Positions 8,606-17,336 of a stretch of 64,000 nucleotides of DNA are shown here, piece by piece. This DNA comes from DATBVX01 sp963705495 (GTDB taxonomy: Bacteria; Pseudomonadota; Gammaproteobacteria; Steroidobacterales; Steroidobacteraceae): the NCBI GenBank assembly GCA_963705495.1, contig CAVPJQ010000008.1:186001-250000 (forward strand), read 5' to 3'. A program made the translations under genes and the position numbers. Each line of letters begins with the position of its first letter. The stretch's first letter is position 1. The notes under the pieces are model-generated. The model saw only the letters and a list, made by a program, of their open reading frames with translations, was not told where the DNA came from and searched no databases.

Positions 8606-9202
8606 TCAACCTGCGCTCATGCCCAGAAGGCCCATCACCTCGGTGCCCTTCTGCTGTACCTGCTTGGCTTTCGCAACGGCGTCCTCGACGTTGCCGGAGT
8701 TGAAGGACTGAGTTGCGGCGCTCCACGTGCTCTTCATGTCGTCGAGACCCGCCTTCGCGGCATCGAAGCTCGCCTGGTCAAGGTTCTTCGGCAGCTTCTT
8801 GCTCTTCGACAGCACGTCGACGCGGCTCTGGATCGCATTGACCATGTTGGGCAGATCACTGCTCAGCGCATTCCAGCTTTCGGTCAGCGCCGCGATGGCG
8901 GTCTGCTTGGCGGCCGCTACGTCGGTCGCGAGTGCTGACACCTTGGTGGGCAGATCCTTGGCTGCGGCGAGCGCGTTTTTGTAGTCGCCCTTGGCAAAAA
9001 CCGCCTTGGCGGCGTCGATCTCGGCCTGTACTTCCTGGTACTTGTCCCGCATGTATTTCTGCGCGTCCACCGAGATCGCATCCAGCGCCGTCTCCGCCTG
9101 CGAGATTGCGGTCTGAGCCGGTTCCTTGTAGTTGGTGCAGGCGCTGGCGAGCAGCGCCACAAATGCCAGGACCAGTAGGCTGCGGAAACTCTTCGCGTAC
9201 AT
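8606..9202 (-). CDS. Helical lipoprotein of unknown function
   Basis: 198 residues from the ATG at 9202 (MYAKSFRSLLVLAF), chosen because GAGGAG lies 8 nt upstream; a start 21 nt earlier has no such site. The signal peptide ends in a lipobox (LLASAC), so it is a lipoprotein. The mature part is almost entirely Ala/Lys/Asp/Glu-rich helix (AKAVFAKGDYKNALAAAKD), tetratricopeptide-like in rhythm but without a clear TPR consensus. It lies downstream of a LysM protein on the same strand, which suggests a cell-wall-associated role. Confidence 0.7.
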   Translation of the reverse strand: MYAKSFRSLLVLAFVALLASACTNYKEPAQTAISQAETALDAISVDAQKYMRDKYQEVQAEIDAAKAVFAKGDYKNALAAAKDLPTKVSALATDVAAAKQTAIAALTESWNALSSDLPNMVNAIQSRVDVLSKSKKLPKNLDQASFDAAKAGLDDMKSTWSAATQSFNSGNVEDAVAKAKQVQQKGTEVMGLLGMSAG

Positions 9203-9264
9203 GAGTGCCACTCCTCGATGCATCGGTTGGAATTCTTGTGACGCCCCCGCCCGGGCCGCCTGAA

Positions 9265-9471
9265 TCAGGGGATACGAAGCTTCTGTCCGACCTGAATCTT
9301 GTTCGGATCCTTGAGAATGTCGTGGTTGGCTTCGAAGATCTGCGGGTAGAGATTCGCGTCCCCGTAGTATTCCCTGGCGATCTTCGACAGCGTGTCGCCC
9401 TTCTTCACCACGTAGTACTGGGTGTATGGATTGTCAGTGCCGGTACCCGGGGACTTGCTTTCCTCTTCCAT
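9265..9471 (-). CDS. Small LysM peptidoglycan-binding protein
   Basis: 68 residues. After a short Glu/Ser/Pro-rich start the whole protein is one LysM domain (about 20-67): YYVVKKGDTLSKIAREYYGD, then NLYPQIFEANHDILKDPNKI and VGQKLRIP. No signal peptide is visible. It is like the C-terminal half of YgaU/LysM-BON proteins but lacks the BON domain. It lies 62 nt upstream of the lipoprotein gene on the same strand. Confidence 0.85.
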   Translation of the reverse strand: MEEESKSPGTGTDNPYTQYYVVKKGDTLSKIAREYYGDANLYPQIFEANHDILKDPNKIQVGQKLRIP

Positions 9472-9572
9472 TGGAGCACCTCTCCATGAGCAGCAAACGG
9501 GGGAGGTGGCGAGACTACTCCCATTGGCCCGGAGGCGCGAGAGCCTCGGCGTGGCGCGCCAAAGGCGAGTGA

Positions 9573-9902
9573 TTACAGGCAGGAACGTAACTTGTTCAGT
9601 ACTGCGCGGGGGTCGCTCAGCACCTCGCTGTCCCAGATTCTGACGACCTGGTAACCCAGCGACTCGAGGAACTGCTTGCGTTGCGTGTCTGCAGGGAGTC
9701 CAAGCGCGTGCTGTGCTCCGACCAGCTCGATGATGAGCGCCTGTTCCACGCAGATGAAGTCGACGACGAAGGGCCCTACGGTGTGCTGGCGGCGGAAGCG
9801 GTGGCCCTTCAGGCGCCGTGAGCGCAGCAGCCAGGAGAGTCGATGCTGCGCGTTATCACGGCGCAGTCGCCGGGCCCGGTCCGTGAGCAGCTGCATTCCC
9901 AT
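9573..9902 (-). CDS. DUF559 (Vsr-like) endonuclease domain protein, active site possibly degenerate
   Basis: 109 residues with the DUF559 layout: an N-terminal basic helix ending in RLKGHRFRRQHTVGPFVVDF, then CVEQALIIELVGAQH and a C-terminal ESLGYQVVRIWDSEVL. In most DUF559 proteins I know, the core reads E-(V/L)-D-G-(G/S)-QH; here the Asp is Val and one Gly is Ala (ELVGAQH). This Asp belongs to the presumed metal site, so the protein may be inactive. Stand-alone gene without a restriction or repair partner. Confidence 0.75.
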   Translation of the reverse strand: MGMQLLTDRARRLRRDNAQHRLSWLLRSRRLKGHRFRRQHTVGPFVVDFICVEQALIIELVGAQHALGLPADTQRKQFLESLGYQVVRIWDSEVLSDPRAVLNKLRSCL

Positions 9903-9974
9903 GCCGAGAGGCTAGCGCCTCGCCGCCAGCGGCGCAGTCTGCATTTGTCGTCACTCGATGCAGATAGGGCTGCC

Positions 9975-11627
9975 CTAGATTTCATTGGCGCGCGCGAACT
10001 TCCCGATGTGCTCAGCGGCGCGAAACGCAAGCGCCTGGATCGTCATCGTCGGCTGGCCGCGTCCCGAGGTCACGAAACTGCTGCCGTCGCAGAGAAAGAG
10101 GTTTGGCACGTCGTGCGTGCGATGAAACCGGTCGATGACCGAATGCTTCGGATCGTTGCCCATGCGGCAGGTGCCGAGCAGATGCGGCGAAAGCGTGGCT
10201 TCGCCGATCGACACGCGACCGACGCGCTGGGCACCGGCCGCTTCGAAGATTGCGACCTGGTGATTCTGCAGGAAGCGGGCCATGGCGAGATCGTCCGGAT
10301 GATCGCGATAGGTAGTGCGGATCGCCGGGATTCCCCAGGCGTCCTTGAGCTGCGGATCGATGCTCACGCTGTTCGTGGCGAGCGGCAGCGACGTCGTGTG
10401 ACCGTAGCTGATCAGCGCGCGCGGAAACTCCTGCAGGCGCGCCTTGAACTCAGCCCCCCAGCGCGGGGCGCCTTCCTCTTCACGCATCGCCCAGAAGATC
10501 GGCTGCGGTCCGATGCGTGCATCGATGCCGCCGCCGCCATAGAAACCGCGCTTGGGATCCGAATCGTAGAAGTCATGGACGATGCGCGTGACCTGCGCGC
10601 TCTTGTACTCGTTGAGCGGATGCTCGAACACTGCGCCGACTTCCCCACCGGTGTTGAACATGAGGTACTTGCCGACCAGGCCGCTCGAATTGGCCAACCC
10701 GTCAGGGAAGTGGCTGCTTGCGGAATTGAGCAGCAGCCGCGGCGTCTCTGCGCCATTGGCGCATAACACCACCGCGCGCGCCTTCTGGAAGTTCTCACGT
10801 TTCTGCAGGTCGAGGTAGCTGACTCCCGTGATGCGACCACGCTGATCGGTCGGCACGTTGAAGACGTAACTGTCGGCTCTGACTTCGCAATGACCGGTGG
10901 CCTCAGCCTCGGGGATCATGGTGTAGAGCGACGAAGACTTCGCCATCACTTCGCAGCCATAGCCCATGCAGAAGCCGCAATGCACGCAGCCCGGTCGGCC
11001 ACGGTAGGCCACCGAATTGATCGCCATGGGAGCGGGGAACGGGTGCAAGCCCAGCTTGCGGGCGCCGCGTTCGAACAGGACGCCTGAAGATTTCACCGGC
11101 ATCGGCGGCATCGGGTAGGGCTTGGAGCGCGGCGGGTCGAACGGGCTCGCGCCCGCGAGACCCGAGACGCCGACTTCCCACTCCACCTTGGTGTAGTAGG
11201 GCTCGAGGTCCGCGTAGGTGATGGGCCAGTCTGCGAAACCGGTGCCCGAGATCTCCCCCAGACGGCTGCGCTCGATGAAATCGATCTCGTGAAAGCGCCA
11301 GTAGTTCGCCGTGAAGTGCACGCTGCTGCCGCCAACGCGACGCGCGTAAAAGAGAGGATTGATATCGCGCGCCCGCTCGGCCTTCTGTTGCGGTCCCCTG
11401 CGGAAAGTCTGCGGTGACCGGATGGGATCGTTGACGATTCCATTCAGTACCCAGTACTTGAGCTCATCGTGTTCCCAGTCACTCGCATGCCAATACGGGC
11501 CCTGTTCGAACAGCACTACATCGAAACCGGCCTGCGACAGTTCGCGCGCCATGACGCCGCCGGCCGCTCCGGAACCGACCACTGCGAAGTCGACGGTTTC
11601 GCTGGGGCGGAAGCGCCGCGCGCTCAT
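9975..11627 (-). CDS. GMC family FAD-dependent oxidoreductase (gluconate/sorbitol dehydrogenase-type large subunit)
   Basis: 550 residues. FAD-binding Rossmann motif VVGSGAAGG (about 16-24) near the N-terminus, the second GMC signature around RRVGGSSVHFTANYWRF (97-112), and a C-terminal substrate domain with HLLGTCRMG (482-490) and DGSSFVTSGRGQPTMTIQA. A cysteine group CVHCGFCMGYGC (214-225) matches the place where FAD-glucose dehydrogenase-type large subunits hold a 3Fe-4S cluster. It overlaps the subunit-3 gene by ATGA, so the two likely form a membrane-bound or periplasmic dehydrogenase whose small subunit supplies the Tat signal. Substrate unknown; no cytochrome c subunit gene is adjacent. 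Confidence 0.9.
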   Translation of the reverse strand: MSARRFRPSETVDFAVVGSGAAGGVMARELSQAGFDVVLFEQGPYWHASDWEHDELKYWVLNGIVNDPIRSPQTFRRGPQQKAERARDINPLFYARRVGGSSVHFTANYWRFHEIDFIERSRLGEISGTGFADWPITYADLEPYYTKVEWEVGVSGLAGASPFDPPRSKPYPMPPMPVKSSGVLFERGARKLGLHPFPAPMAINSVAYRGRPGCVHCGFCMGYGCEVMAKSSSLYTMIPEAEATGHCEVRADSYVFNVPTDQRGRITGVSYLDLQKRENFQKARAVVLCANGAETPRLLLNSASSHFPDGLANSSGLVGKYLMFNTGGEVGAVFEHPLNEYKSAQVTRIVHDFYDSDPKRGFYGGGGIDARIGPQPIFWAMREEEGAPRWGAEFKARLQEFPRALISYGHTTSLPLATNSVSIDPQLKDAWGIPAIRTTYRDHPDDLAMARFLQNHQVAIFEAAGAQRVGRVSIGEATLSPHLLGTCRMGNDPKHSVIDRFHRTHDVPNLFLCDGSSFVTSGRGQPTMTIQALAFRAAEHIGKFARANEI

Positions 11628-12250
11628 GCCTTGCTTCCGGTGTCCGTGTACGGGACGAAACCGGGGTAGTCCTTGTCGTAGTAGCCGAAGGGTGGCTCGA
11701 AGACGTGGCGGTCCTCGAAGCCGATCAGCTGCCAGCCGAGACTGTCGTGGTTACCGCCGTATTTCGGGCTGGCGAGCAGGCCGGCGACGGTGAGGAAGCG
11801 CAGCCAGCCAAAGAAGGGAGTCCGTTCGACAGTGGTGAGGTAAGCGCGCTGTCTCTCGTCGCTCAAAGTCGCAAACGCTGCTTCGGAGTTGGCGCTCTGG
11901 CAGCCGCTGCGAAACTCCGCCAGTCCCTTGCGAAAGTCATCGGCCTGCGCGGCGAAGAAATCTGCAAAAGCGAGATCGATGAAATGCACGACGTGTGCTT
12001 CCCGCGCGCCGGGCGTCGTGCCGCTCGGAATGATCTGCGCACTCACGGCCTCGACGTCCGCCGCTTCCTCTGCATTCAGAAACTTGAAGGCGGCGGTCGC
12101 ACCGCTTGCAGCACCCTCGTGTGCCGCGTGCGCGGCGGCCTTGACCTGCGGCCAGTTGGCCATCAGCCAGCCGGCCCCGAGCGTGGCGGCCGAGGATCCA
12201 AGAAATGAGCGACGCGAACTCTTCAGCGAAGGATTGTCTTCACCGGACAT
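11624..12250 (-). CDS. Gluconate 2-dehydrogenase subunit 3 family protein (Tat-exported)
   Basis: 208 residues. A twin-arginine signal (SSRRSFLGSSAATLG, about 11-25) with a hydrophobic stretch shows Tat export. The mature part has the subunit-3 character: LNAEEAADVEAVSAQIIPSG near residue 60, an Asp/His-containing VVHFIDLAFADFFA, and a C-terminal FGYYDKDYPGFVP. This small subunit normally carries the folded GMC flavoprotein across the membrane. It overlaps the GMC gene by 4 nt. Confidence 0.9.
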   Translation of the reverse strand: MSGEDNPSLKSSRRSFLGSSAATLGAGWLMANWPQVKAAAHAAHEGAASGATAAFKFLNAEEAADVEAVSAQIIPSGTTPGAREAHVVHFIDLAFADFFAAQADDFRKGLAEFRSGCQSANSEAAFATLSDERQRAYLTTVERTPFFGWLRFLTVAGLLASPKYGGNHDSLGWQLIGFEDRHVFEPPFGYYDKDYPGFVPYTDTGSKA

Positions 12251-12277
12251 GCAGTGCTCCCCCTTGGATTAAGCTGA

Positions 12278-12751
12278 TCAGGATTGTGCGGCAGGCACGT
12301 AGGCGATGCATTCGATTTCGAGACGCCCACCGCGAGCCAGGCCGTTGACGCCGAGCGCACTGCGAGCGGGATATGGAGCCTTGAAATACTGCTTGTAGAT
12401 CTCGTTGAAGTTTGCCCATTCATTGATATCGGCGAGAAACACGGTGCACTTCACCACATCCGCCAGCGAGCGGCCGTTGTGCTCGAGCACCGCCTTCATA
12501 TTTTCGATCGCCTGCCGCGCTTCGGGCTCGAGGCCGCCGGGCACCAGCTGACCGGTCGCGTGATCGGTGCCCATCTGTCCAGCGAGGAACAGCAGGTCGC
12601 CCGCGCGCACGGCTTCGGAGAACGGCAGGTTGCGCTGAAGTGCGGCAGGCGAGTTGAGGAACTCCGCCTTGGGGGGCGGCTTTGTAGCGCCCTGCGAGCA
12701 GGCAGCAAGGAGTACGAGGAAAGATAAACAGGCGGCGGGTTTGCAATTCAT
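12278..12751 (-). CDS. RidA family protein with a lipoprotein signal peptide
   Basis: About 157 residues from the ATG at 12751 (MNCKPAACLSFLVLLAACSQ). The RidA/YjgF fold is clear: FSEAVRAGDLLFLAGQMG, ALEHNGRSLADVV-type middle, and the deaminase signature ARSALGVNGLARGGRLEIEC with the Arg that binds the imine carboxylate. Unlike ordinary cytosolic RidA it begins with a signal peptide and lipobox (LLAAC), so it is probably anchored outside the cytoplasm. It lies upstream of and co-directional with the GMC/subunit-3 pair, so it may clear a reactive product of that dehydrogenase; that is inference. Confidence 0.88.
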   Translation of the reverse strand: MNCKPAACLSFLVLLAACSQGATKPPPKAEFLNSPAALQRNLPFSEAVRAGDLLFLAGQMGTDHATGQLVPGGLEPEARQAIENMKAVLEHNGRSLADVVKCTVFLADINEWANFNEIYKQYFKAPYPARSALGVNGLARGGRLEIECIAYVPAAQS

Positions 12752-12798
12752 GGCGACATCTCCGACTTGCCGTTGCACGTCATACGCTTTCGAATGCT

Positions 12799-14199
12799 CT
12801 ACTCGACGGCTTTGACCGCATGAATCAGCTGGCTGACTGCGGCCTGCCCGTCTCCGTAGAGCATGCGGGTCTGATCCAGATAGAAGAGGGCATTCTCGAT
12901 ACCTGAAAATCCCTGTCCCTGGCCTCGCTTGATCACGATCACGTTCTTCGCCTTGTCGGCATTCAGGATCGGCATGCCGTAGATCGGGCTCGACCGATCG
13001 GTGCGCGCCACGGGGTTCACGACGTCATTCGCGCCGATGATGAGCGCGACGTCTGCGGTCTCGAACTCTGCGTTGATCTCCTCGAGGTCTGCGATCAGGT
13101 CGTAGGGCACACCTGCCTCGGCGAGCAGCACGTTCATGTGGCCCGGCATGCGGCCCGCCACGGGGTGAATGGCAAACCGCACCGTGACACCGCGCTCGAT
13201 CAGGAGCTGCGTCAGCTCCCACACCTTGTGCTGAGCCTGCGCCACAGCCATGCCATAGCCCGGCACGACGATCACCTTCTGCGCGAAAGCCATCATCACA
13301 CCGACATCCGCAGCCTCGATCGGTTTGAGACTGCCTTTCACTTCGCCGCCGGCGGCAGCAGCGGACTCGCCGAAGCCGCTGAACAGGACGTTGCCGAGCG
13401 AGCGGTTCATCGCCTTCGCCATCAGTTGGGTGAGCAAGGTACCGGCTGAACCGACGACGGTGCCGGCGATGATCATTGCGGCGTTGTTGAGGACAAAGCC
13501 TTCGAAGCCGACCGCGAGACCCGTAAGCGCGTTGTAGAGCGAGATTACGACCGGCATGTCGGCGCCGCCGATTGGCAGCGTCATCGTGACGCCGAGAATG
13601 AGCGCGAGCGCGAAGAACACGATCACGATGTTCAGCGACGCATTGACGTCGAGCGCAATGAAGCCGCCCGCCACCAGCGCGATGATCAGCAGCATCATGT
13701 TGATCGTCTGCTGGCCGCGGAAACGGAGGCTGCGCTTGATCAGGCCCTGAAGCTTGCCGAACGCGATGAGGCTGCCACTGAACGAAACTGAACCGATCAG
13801 CCCGCCGAGCACCGCGAGACTCACTGTGGTCGTGGCATGCGTCTCGCCGCGAAACAGTTCGACCGCCGCGATTGCCGCTGCGGCACCGCCACCCATGCCG
13901 TTGTAGAGCGCGATCATCTGCGGCATGTCGGTCATGGCGACGCGCTTGCCGGTCCACCACGCGAGCACACCGCCGATGAAGATCGCGGTGACGATGAGGA
14001 AGTAGTTGCCTGCGATCTGCGGTGCGAGGAACGTAACCAGCGTCGCGACCAGCATGCCCCAGCCGGCCCAGATCACGCCGCTCTTGGCAGTCCTGGGCGA
14101 GCTCATGCGCTTCAGGCCCATGATGAAAAGGAACGCGGTCAGCAGGTAGCTCGCATTGACGAGGAGCGAGGCGACCTGCGGGCTCAACGGCGAGGTCAT
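12799..14199 (-). CDS. pntB: NAD(P) transhydrogenase subunit beta
   Basis: 466 residues. The N-terminal two-thirds is a polytopic membrane domain (dII; for example LLVNASYLLTAFLFIMGL and GGVLAWWTGKRVAMTDMPQM). The C-terminal third is the NADP(H)-binding dIII with VVPGYGMAVAQAQHKVWEL and IIGANDVVNP. Together with PntAa and PntAb it uses the proton gradient to make NADPH from NADH. It overlaps pntAb by 4 nt. Confidence 0.97.
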   Translation of the reverse strand: MTSPLSPQVASLLVNASYLLTAFLFIMGLKRMSSPRTAKSGVIWAGWGMLVATLVTFLAPQIAGNYFLIVTAIFIGGVLAWWTGKRVAMTDMPQMIALYNGMGGGAAAAIAAVELFRGETHATTTVSLAVLGGLIGSVSFSGSLIAFGKLQGLIKRSLRFRGQQTINMMLLIIALVAGGFIALDVNASLNIVIVFFALALILGVTMTLPIGGADMPVVISLYNALTGLAVGFEGFVLNNAAMIIAGTVVGSAGTLLTQLMAKAMNRSLGNVLFSGFGESAAAAGGEVKGSLKPIEAADVGVMMAFAQKVIVVPGYGMAVAQAQHKVWELTQLLIERGVTVRFAIHPVAGRMPGHMNVLLAEAGVPYDLIADLEEINAEFETADVALIIGANDVVNPVARTDRSSPIYGMPILNADKAKNVIVIKRGQGQGFSGIENALFYLDQTRMLYGDGQAAVSQLIHAVKAVE

Positions 14200-14489
14200 C
14201 GCTTCTTCTCCCCGCTGGCCTTGAACATCTCGAGCATGCGCTCGGTCACCACGTACCCGCCGACTGCGTTACCGGCGGCGAGCACCACGCCGATGAAGCC
14301 GATGACGGTCCCGAGCGTCGAAGTCGCCTGGCCCAGGGCCACCATCGCGCCGACCAGCACGATGCCGTGGACGAAGTTCGAGCCCGACATGAGCGGCGTA
14401 TGCAGGATCACGGGTACCCGTGCAATCACCTCGTAACCGGTGAACGCCGCGAGCATGAAGATGTAGAGCGCGATGATGCCGTCGATCAT
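14196..14489 (-). CDS. pntAb: NAD(P) transhydrogenase subunit alpha, membrane part
   Basis: 97 residues with three or four transmembrane helices (IIALYIFMLAAFTGYEVIA, GIVLVGAMVALGQ, TVIGFIGVVLAAGNAVGGY) and the conserved VPVILHTPLMSGSN segment. This is the C-terminal membrane domain of E. coli PntA encoded as a separate gene, the usual state in many Proteobacteria. ATGA overlaps on both sides bind it into the pntAa-pntAb-pntB operon. Confidence 0.96.
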   Translation of the reverse strand: MIDGIIALYIFMLAAFTGYEVIARVPVILHTPLMSGSNFVHGIVLVGAMVALGQATSTLGTVIGFIGVVLAAGNAVGGYVVTERMLEMFKASGEKKR

Positions 14490-15610
14490 GACTCCACCGT
14501 TTTGCGGGTTGCTTCGTGTGCGATCCTGCCCTCGTGCGTCAGGCAGGACTGCGCGAAGACTTCGTCATTCCAGTCGATCCTGAGCTCGCCCTTGTCGATC
14601 GCGGGCTTCAGGAAATTGAGCAGATTGCGCGCGTACATCTCGCTCGCGTGATAGGCGAGCTGGCTGGGCAGATTCACCGGGCCCACGATCTTGACGCCTC
14701 GGTGCACAACCGTCTCACCGGCGCGCGTCAGCTCGCAGTTGCCACCGGATTCCGCGGCGATGTCGACGATGACGGCGCCGGGCTTCATCCGTTCGACCGC
14801 CGCACGGGAAATGATCCGCGGCGCAGTTCGGCCGGGCACGGCAGCAGTCGTGATCACGACGTCCGCGGCCGCAATCCTCTGATCGAGCACCTCCTGCTGC
14901 TTGCGCTTCTCTTCTTCGGTCAGCTCGCGCGCGTAACCACCGGTACCCTCGGCACTGACGCCCGTGTCCACGAACTTCGCGCCCAGCGATTTCACCTGTT
15001 CCCGGGTGGCGCTACGCACATCGTAGGCCTCGACGACTGCACCGAGGCGGCGTGCACTCGCGATCGCCTGCAGCCCCGCCACGCCAGCACCAACGATGAG
15101 GACCTGTGCGGGTCGGATAGTGCCGGCAGCGGTCGTGAGCATCGGGAAGAACTTGTCGAGCGTGTTTGCCGCGATGAGCACGGCCTTGTAGCCGGCGGCC
15201 GCCGCCTGCGAGGACAAGGCATCCATCGACTGGGCGCGCGAAATGCGCGGCACAAGTTCCATCGCGAAGCTTGTAATACCGCGATCGCGCAGCGCACGCA
15301 CGGCATCAGCGCGCTGGTGCGCCTGCATGAAGCCGATGAGCACCGCACCCTTGCGCAGCGACGCAATCTCTTCGATCGTCGGCGGCTGGACCTTGAGAAG
15401 AACGTCCGCGGTCTGGAGCACGGCCTGTGCGGCAGGCAGGAACTCAGTGTTCTTGAACGAGGAATCCGGAAACTGGGCCGCCTCTCCCGCGCGGCGCTCG
15501 ATCACGATGCGGGCGCCCAGGGCGGCAAACTTGCCGGCGACCTCCGGAACCAGGGCCACGCGCGACTCATTTGGCGCGACCTCTTTCAGCGCGCCAATCA
15601 CCACTGGCAT
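14486..15610 (-). CDS. pntAa: NAD(P) transhydrogenase subunit alpha, NAD-binding part
   Basis: 374 residues from the ATG at 15610 (MPVVIGALKEVAPNE), preceded by GGAGG 5-6 nt upstream; a longer upstream reading is not conserved. It has the alanine-dehydrogenase/PntA fold, with FAMELVPRISRAQSMDALSS and the Rossmann NAD site VLIVGAGVAGLQAIA and AYDVR. The soluble dI domain binds NAD(H) and passes hydride to dIII of PntB. First gene of the transhydrogenase operon. Confidence 0.96.
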   Translation of the reverse strand: MPVVIGALKEVAPNESRVALVPEVAGKFAALGARIVIERRAGEAAQFPDSSFKNTEFLPAAQAVLQTADVLLKVQPPTIEEIASLRKGAVLIGFMQAHQRADAVRALRDRGITSFAMELVPRISRAQSMDALSSQAAAAGYKAVLIAANTLDKFFPMLTTAAGTIRPAQVLIVGAGVAGLQAIASARRLGAVVEAYDVRSATREQVKSLGAKFVDTGVSAEGTGGYARELTEEEKRKQQEVLDQRIAAADVVITTAAVPGRTAPRIISRAAVERMKPGAVIVDIAAESGGNCELTRAGETVVHRGVKIVGPVNLPSQLAYHASEMYARNLLNFLKPAIDKGELRIDWNDEVFAQSCLTHEGRIAHEATRKTVES

Positions 15611-15746
15611 GTCGCCTCCAAGGGAAACATGGCGCGCCTGTGGCCACAAAGCCACGGCAGCCAAATTTTGTCTTTAACTTTGAACGGCTTGCGGCGTTGA
15701 ATTATTGCACAGTCCTGCCGTATCTTACACGCCGGTCGACCACCAT

Positions 15747-16421
15747 ATGAGCAAGCTCGAAGGCAAAGTCGAGATTCACGAGTGGGACGATGAGCGCACT
15801 CTCATCGTACCCGCGTCCCATCGCGCGTTGTCACAGCAGGTGCTGCGGACGGACGTGGCCGGCATGCCGCTCGAATGGATCGACTACCGCGAAGCGGCGC
15901 GGCTCTATCACATGGAACAAGTCGCGTACTCGGTTGGCAGCCTGCTGTATCAGCTCTACGGCGGCACCAACGCACGCAGCGGCCGTCGCACCTGTGTCGC
16001 GGTGAGCTCGATCATCGCGACCATCGGTCACTCGCACAATCCTGGCAATCTGCGCGGCGATTACACGCCGCCGCTGAATAACCAGACGCTGTTCCGGCGC
16101 GACGGGCAGATCTGCATGTATTGCGGGATGCGTTTTCCGGTCTCGCAACTCTCGCGTGATCACATCCGCCCGTTCAGCCAGGGTGGCGGCGACACCTGGA
16201 CCAATGTCGTGGCGGCCTGCCGGCGCTGCAATAATGCCAAGGCTTCGCGCACGCCCGAGCAGGCGAAGATGCAGTTGATCGCGGTGCCGTTCACGCCAAC
16301 CTACGCGGAATACATTTTTCTGAAGGGTCGCCGCGTACTCGCCGACCAGATGGAATACCTGCGCGCTCACTTCCCACGCACCAGTCCCCTGCACGATCGA
16401 TTGCAACGCTGGCGCGCTTAG
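15747..16421 (+). CDS. HNH endonuclease
   Basis: About 224 residues if translation starts at the ATG at 15747 (MSKLEGKVEIHEWD); an in-frame TTG at 15705 is possible. The C-terminal half holds an HNH fold with two zinc-type cysteine pairs, CMYCG and CRRCNNAK, around LSRDHIRPFSQGG, followed by the SRTPEQA helix common in stand-alone HNH proteins. The N-terminal half (DERTLIVPASHRALSQQVLR) is conserved in a proteobacterial housekeeping-like HNH family of unknown role. No mobile-element context is visible. Confidence 0.88.
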   Translation: MSKLEGKVEIHEWDDERTLIVPASHRALSQQVLRTDVAGMPLEWIDYREAARLYHMEQVAYSVGSLLYQLYGGTNARSGRRTCVAVSSIIATIGHSHNPGNLRGDYTPPLNNQTLFRRDGQICMYCGMRFPVSQLSRDHIRPFSQGGGDTWTNVVAACRRCNNAKASRTPEQAKMQLIAVPFTPTYAEYIFLKGRRVLADQMEYLRAHFPRTSPLHDRLQRWRA

Positions 16422-16442
16422 TCGCCGGGCCGCGGCACGCCT

Positions 16443-17330
16443 ATGCATGACTGGCCTGCGCTGGCGGCAAGCCTCTCCAAGACACTCGCCACCATGGTGG
16501 CCGCGGAGCCCTCCGCGCGCGTGCATGGTGGATGCATCAATGAGAGCTACCGCTGGGAGAGTGCGGCCGGCCCCTTCTTCATCAAGATTGCGGCAGTGAC
16601 GGCGCTCGATGCGCTCACGGCCGAGGCAGAAGGACTCGATGAGCTGGCGCGCGCCGAGGCGGTGAAGGTTCCGAAGGTTCGCGCGCATGGAACGACAGCG
16701 ACGACTGCTTACCTTGCGCTCGAATGGATCGAATTCGCGCGCTCATCCAGCCGCGCCGAAGCCCTGCTAGGCGAGCAGCTCGCGACTCAGCATCGCGTGC
16801 TGGCGCCGCGGTTCGGCTGGACGCGCGACAACACGATCGGCAGCATTCCCCAGCTCAACGACACGAGCGCGGATTGGGTCGAATTCTTCCGTGAACGCCG
16901 CTTGCGAGCCCAGCTCGAGCTCGCGCGGCGCAACGGTTTCACGGGGCGACTACAGGAGCGCGGTGCGCTGCTACTCGACCTGATGGGCGCTTACTTCAGC
17001 AGCTATCGGCCGATGCCGTCCCTGCTGCACGGTGACTTGTGGGGCGGCAACTGGGGGGTCGATGCCGCGGGCTCGCCGGTGATCTTCGACCCGGCCGTGT
17101 ACTACGGCGATCGTGAGACGGACCTCGCGATGACGCGTCTGTTTGGCGGTTTCAGCAATTCGTTCTACACCGCGTACCAGAGCAGCTGGCCGCTCGATCA
17201 GGCCGCGGGCACGCGCCGCGCTCTGTACAACCTGTATCACGTTCTCAATCATGCGAATCTGTTTGGTGGGAGCTACGCCGGGCAGGCGATCTCGACGATC
17301 GATCGCCTGCTGGCGGAACTCGGACACTGA
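16443..17330 (+). CDS. Fructosamine kinase family protein
   Basis: 295 residues of the aminoglycoside-phosphotransferase-like fold. Near the start is the ATP-site region VHGGCINESYRWE; the catalytic loop is LLHGDLWGGNWG (195-206) and the metal-binding motif is VIFDPAVYYGDRETDLAM (213-230). These signatures are typical of bacterial FN3K-like proteins, which phosphorylate ketoamines on glycated proteins or small molecules to allow deglycation. It follows the HNH gene by 21 nt and is convergent with the LigE-like gene, with only 6 nt between the two stops. Confidence 0.93.
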   Translation: MHDWPALAASLSKTLATMVAAEPSARVHGGCINESYRWESAAGPFFIKIAAVTALDALTAEAEGLDELARAEAVKVPKVRAHGTTATTAYLALEWIEFARSSSRAEALLGEQLATQHRVLAPRFGWTRDNTIGSIPQLNDTSADWVEFFRERRLRAQLELARRNGFTGRLQERGALLLDLMGAYFSSYRPMPSLLHGDLWGGNWGVDAAGSPVIFDPAVYYGDRETDLAMTRLFGGFSNSFYTAYQSSWPLDQAAGTRRALYNLYHVLNHANLFGGSYAGQAISTIDRLLAELGH

Positions 17331-17336
17331 AGGTTG

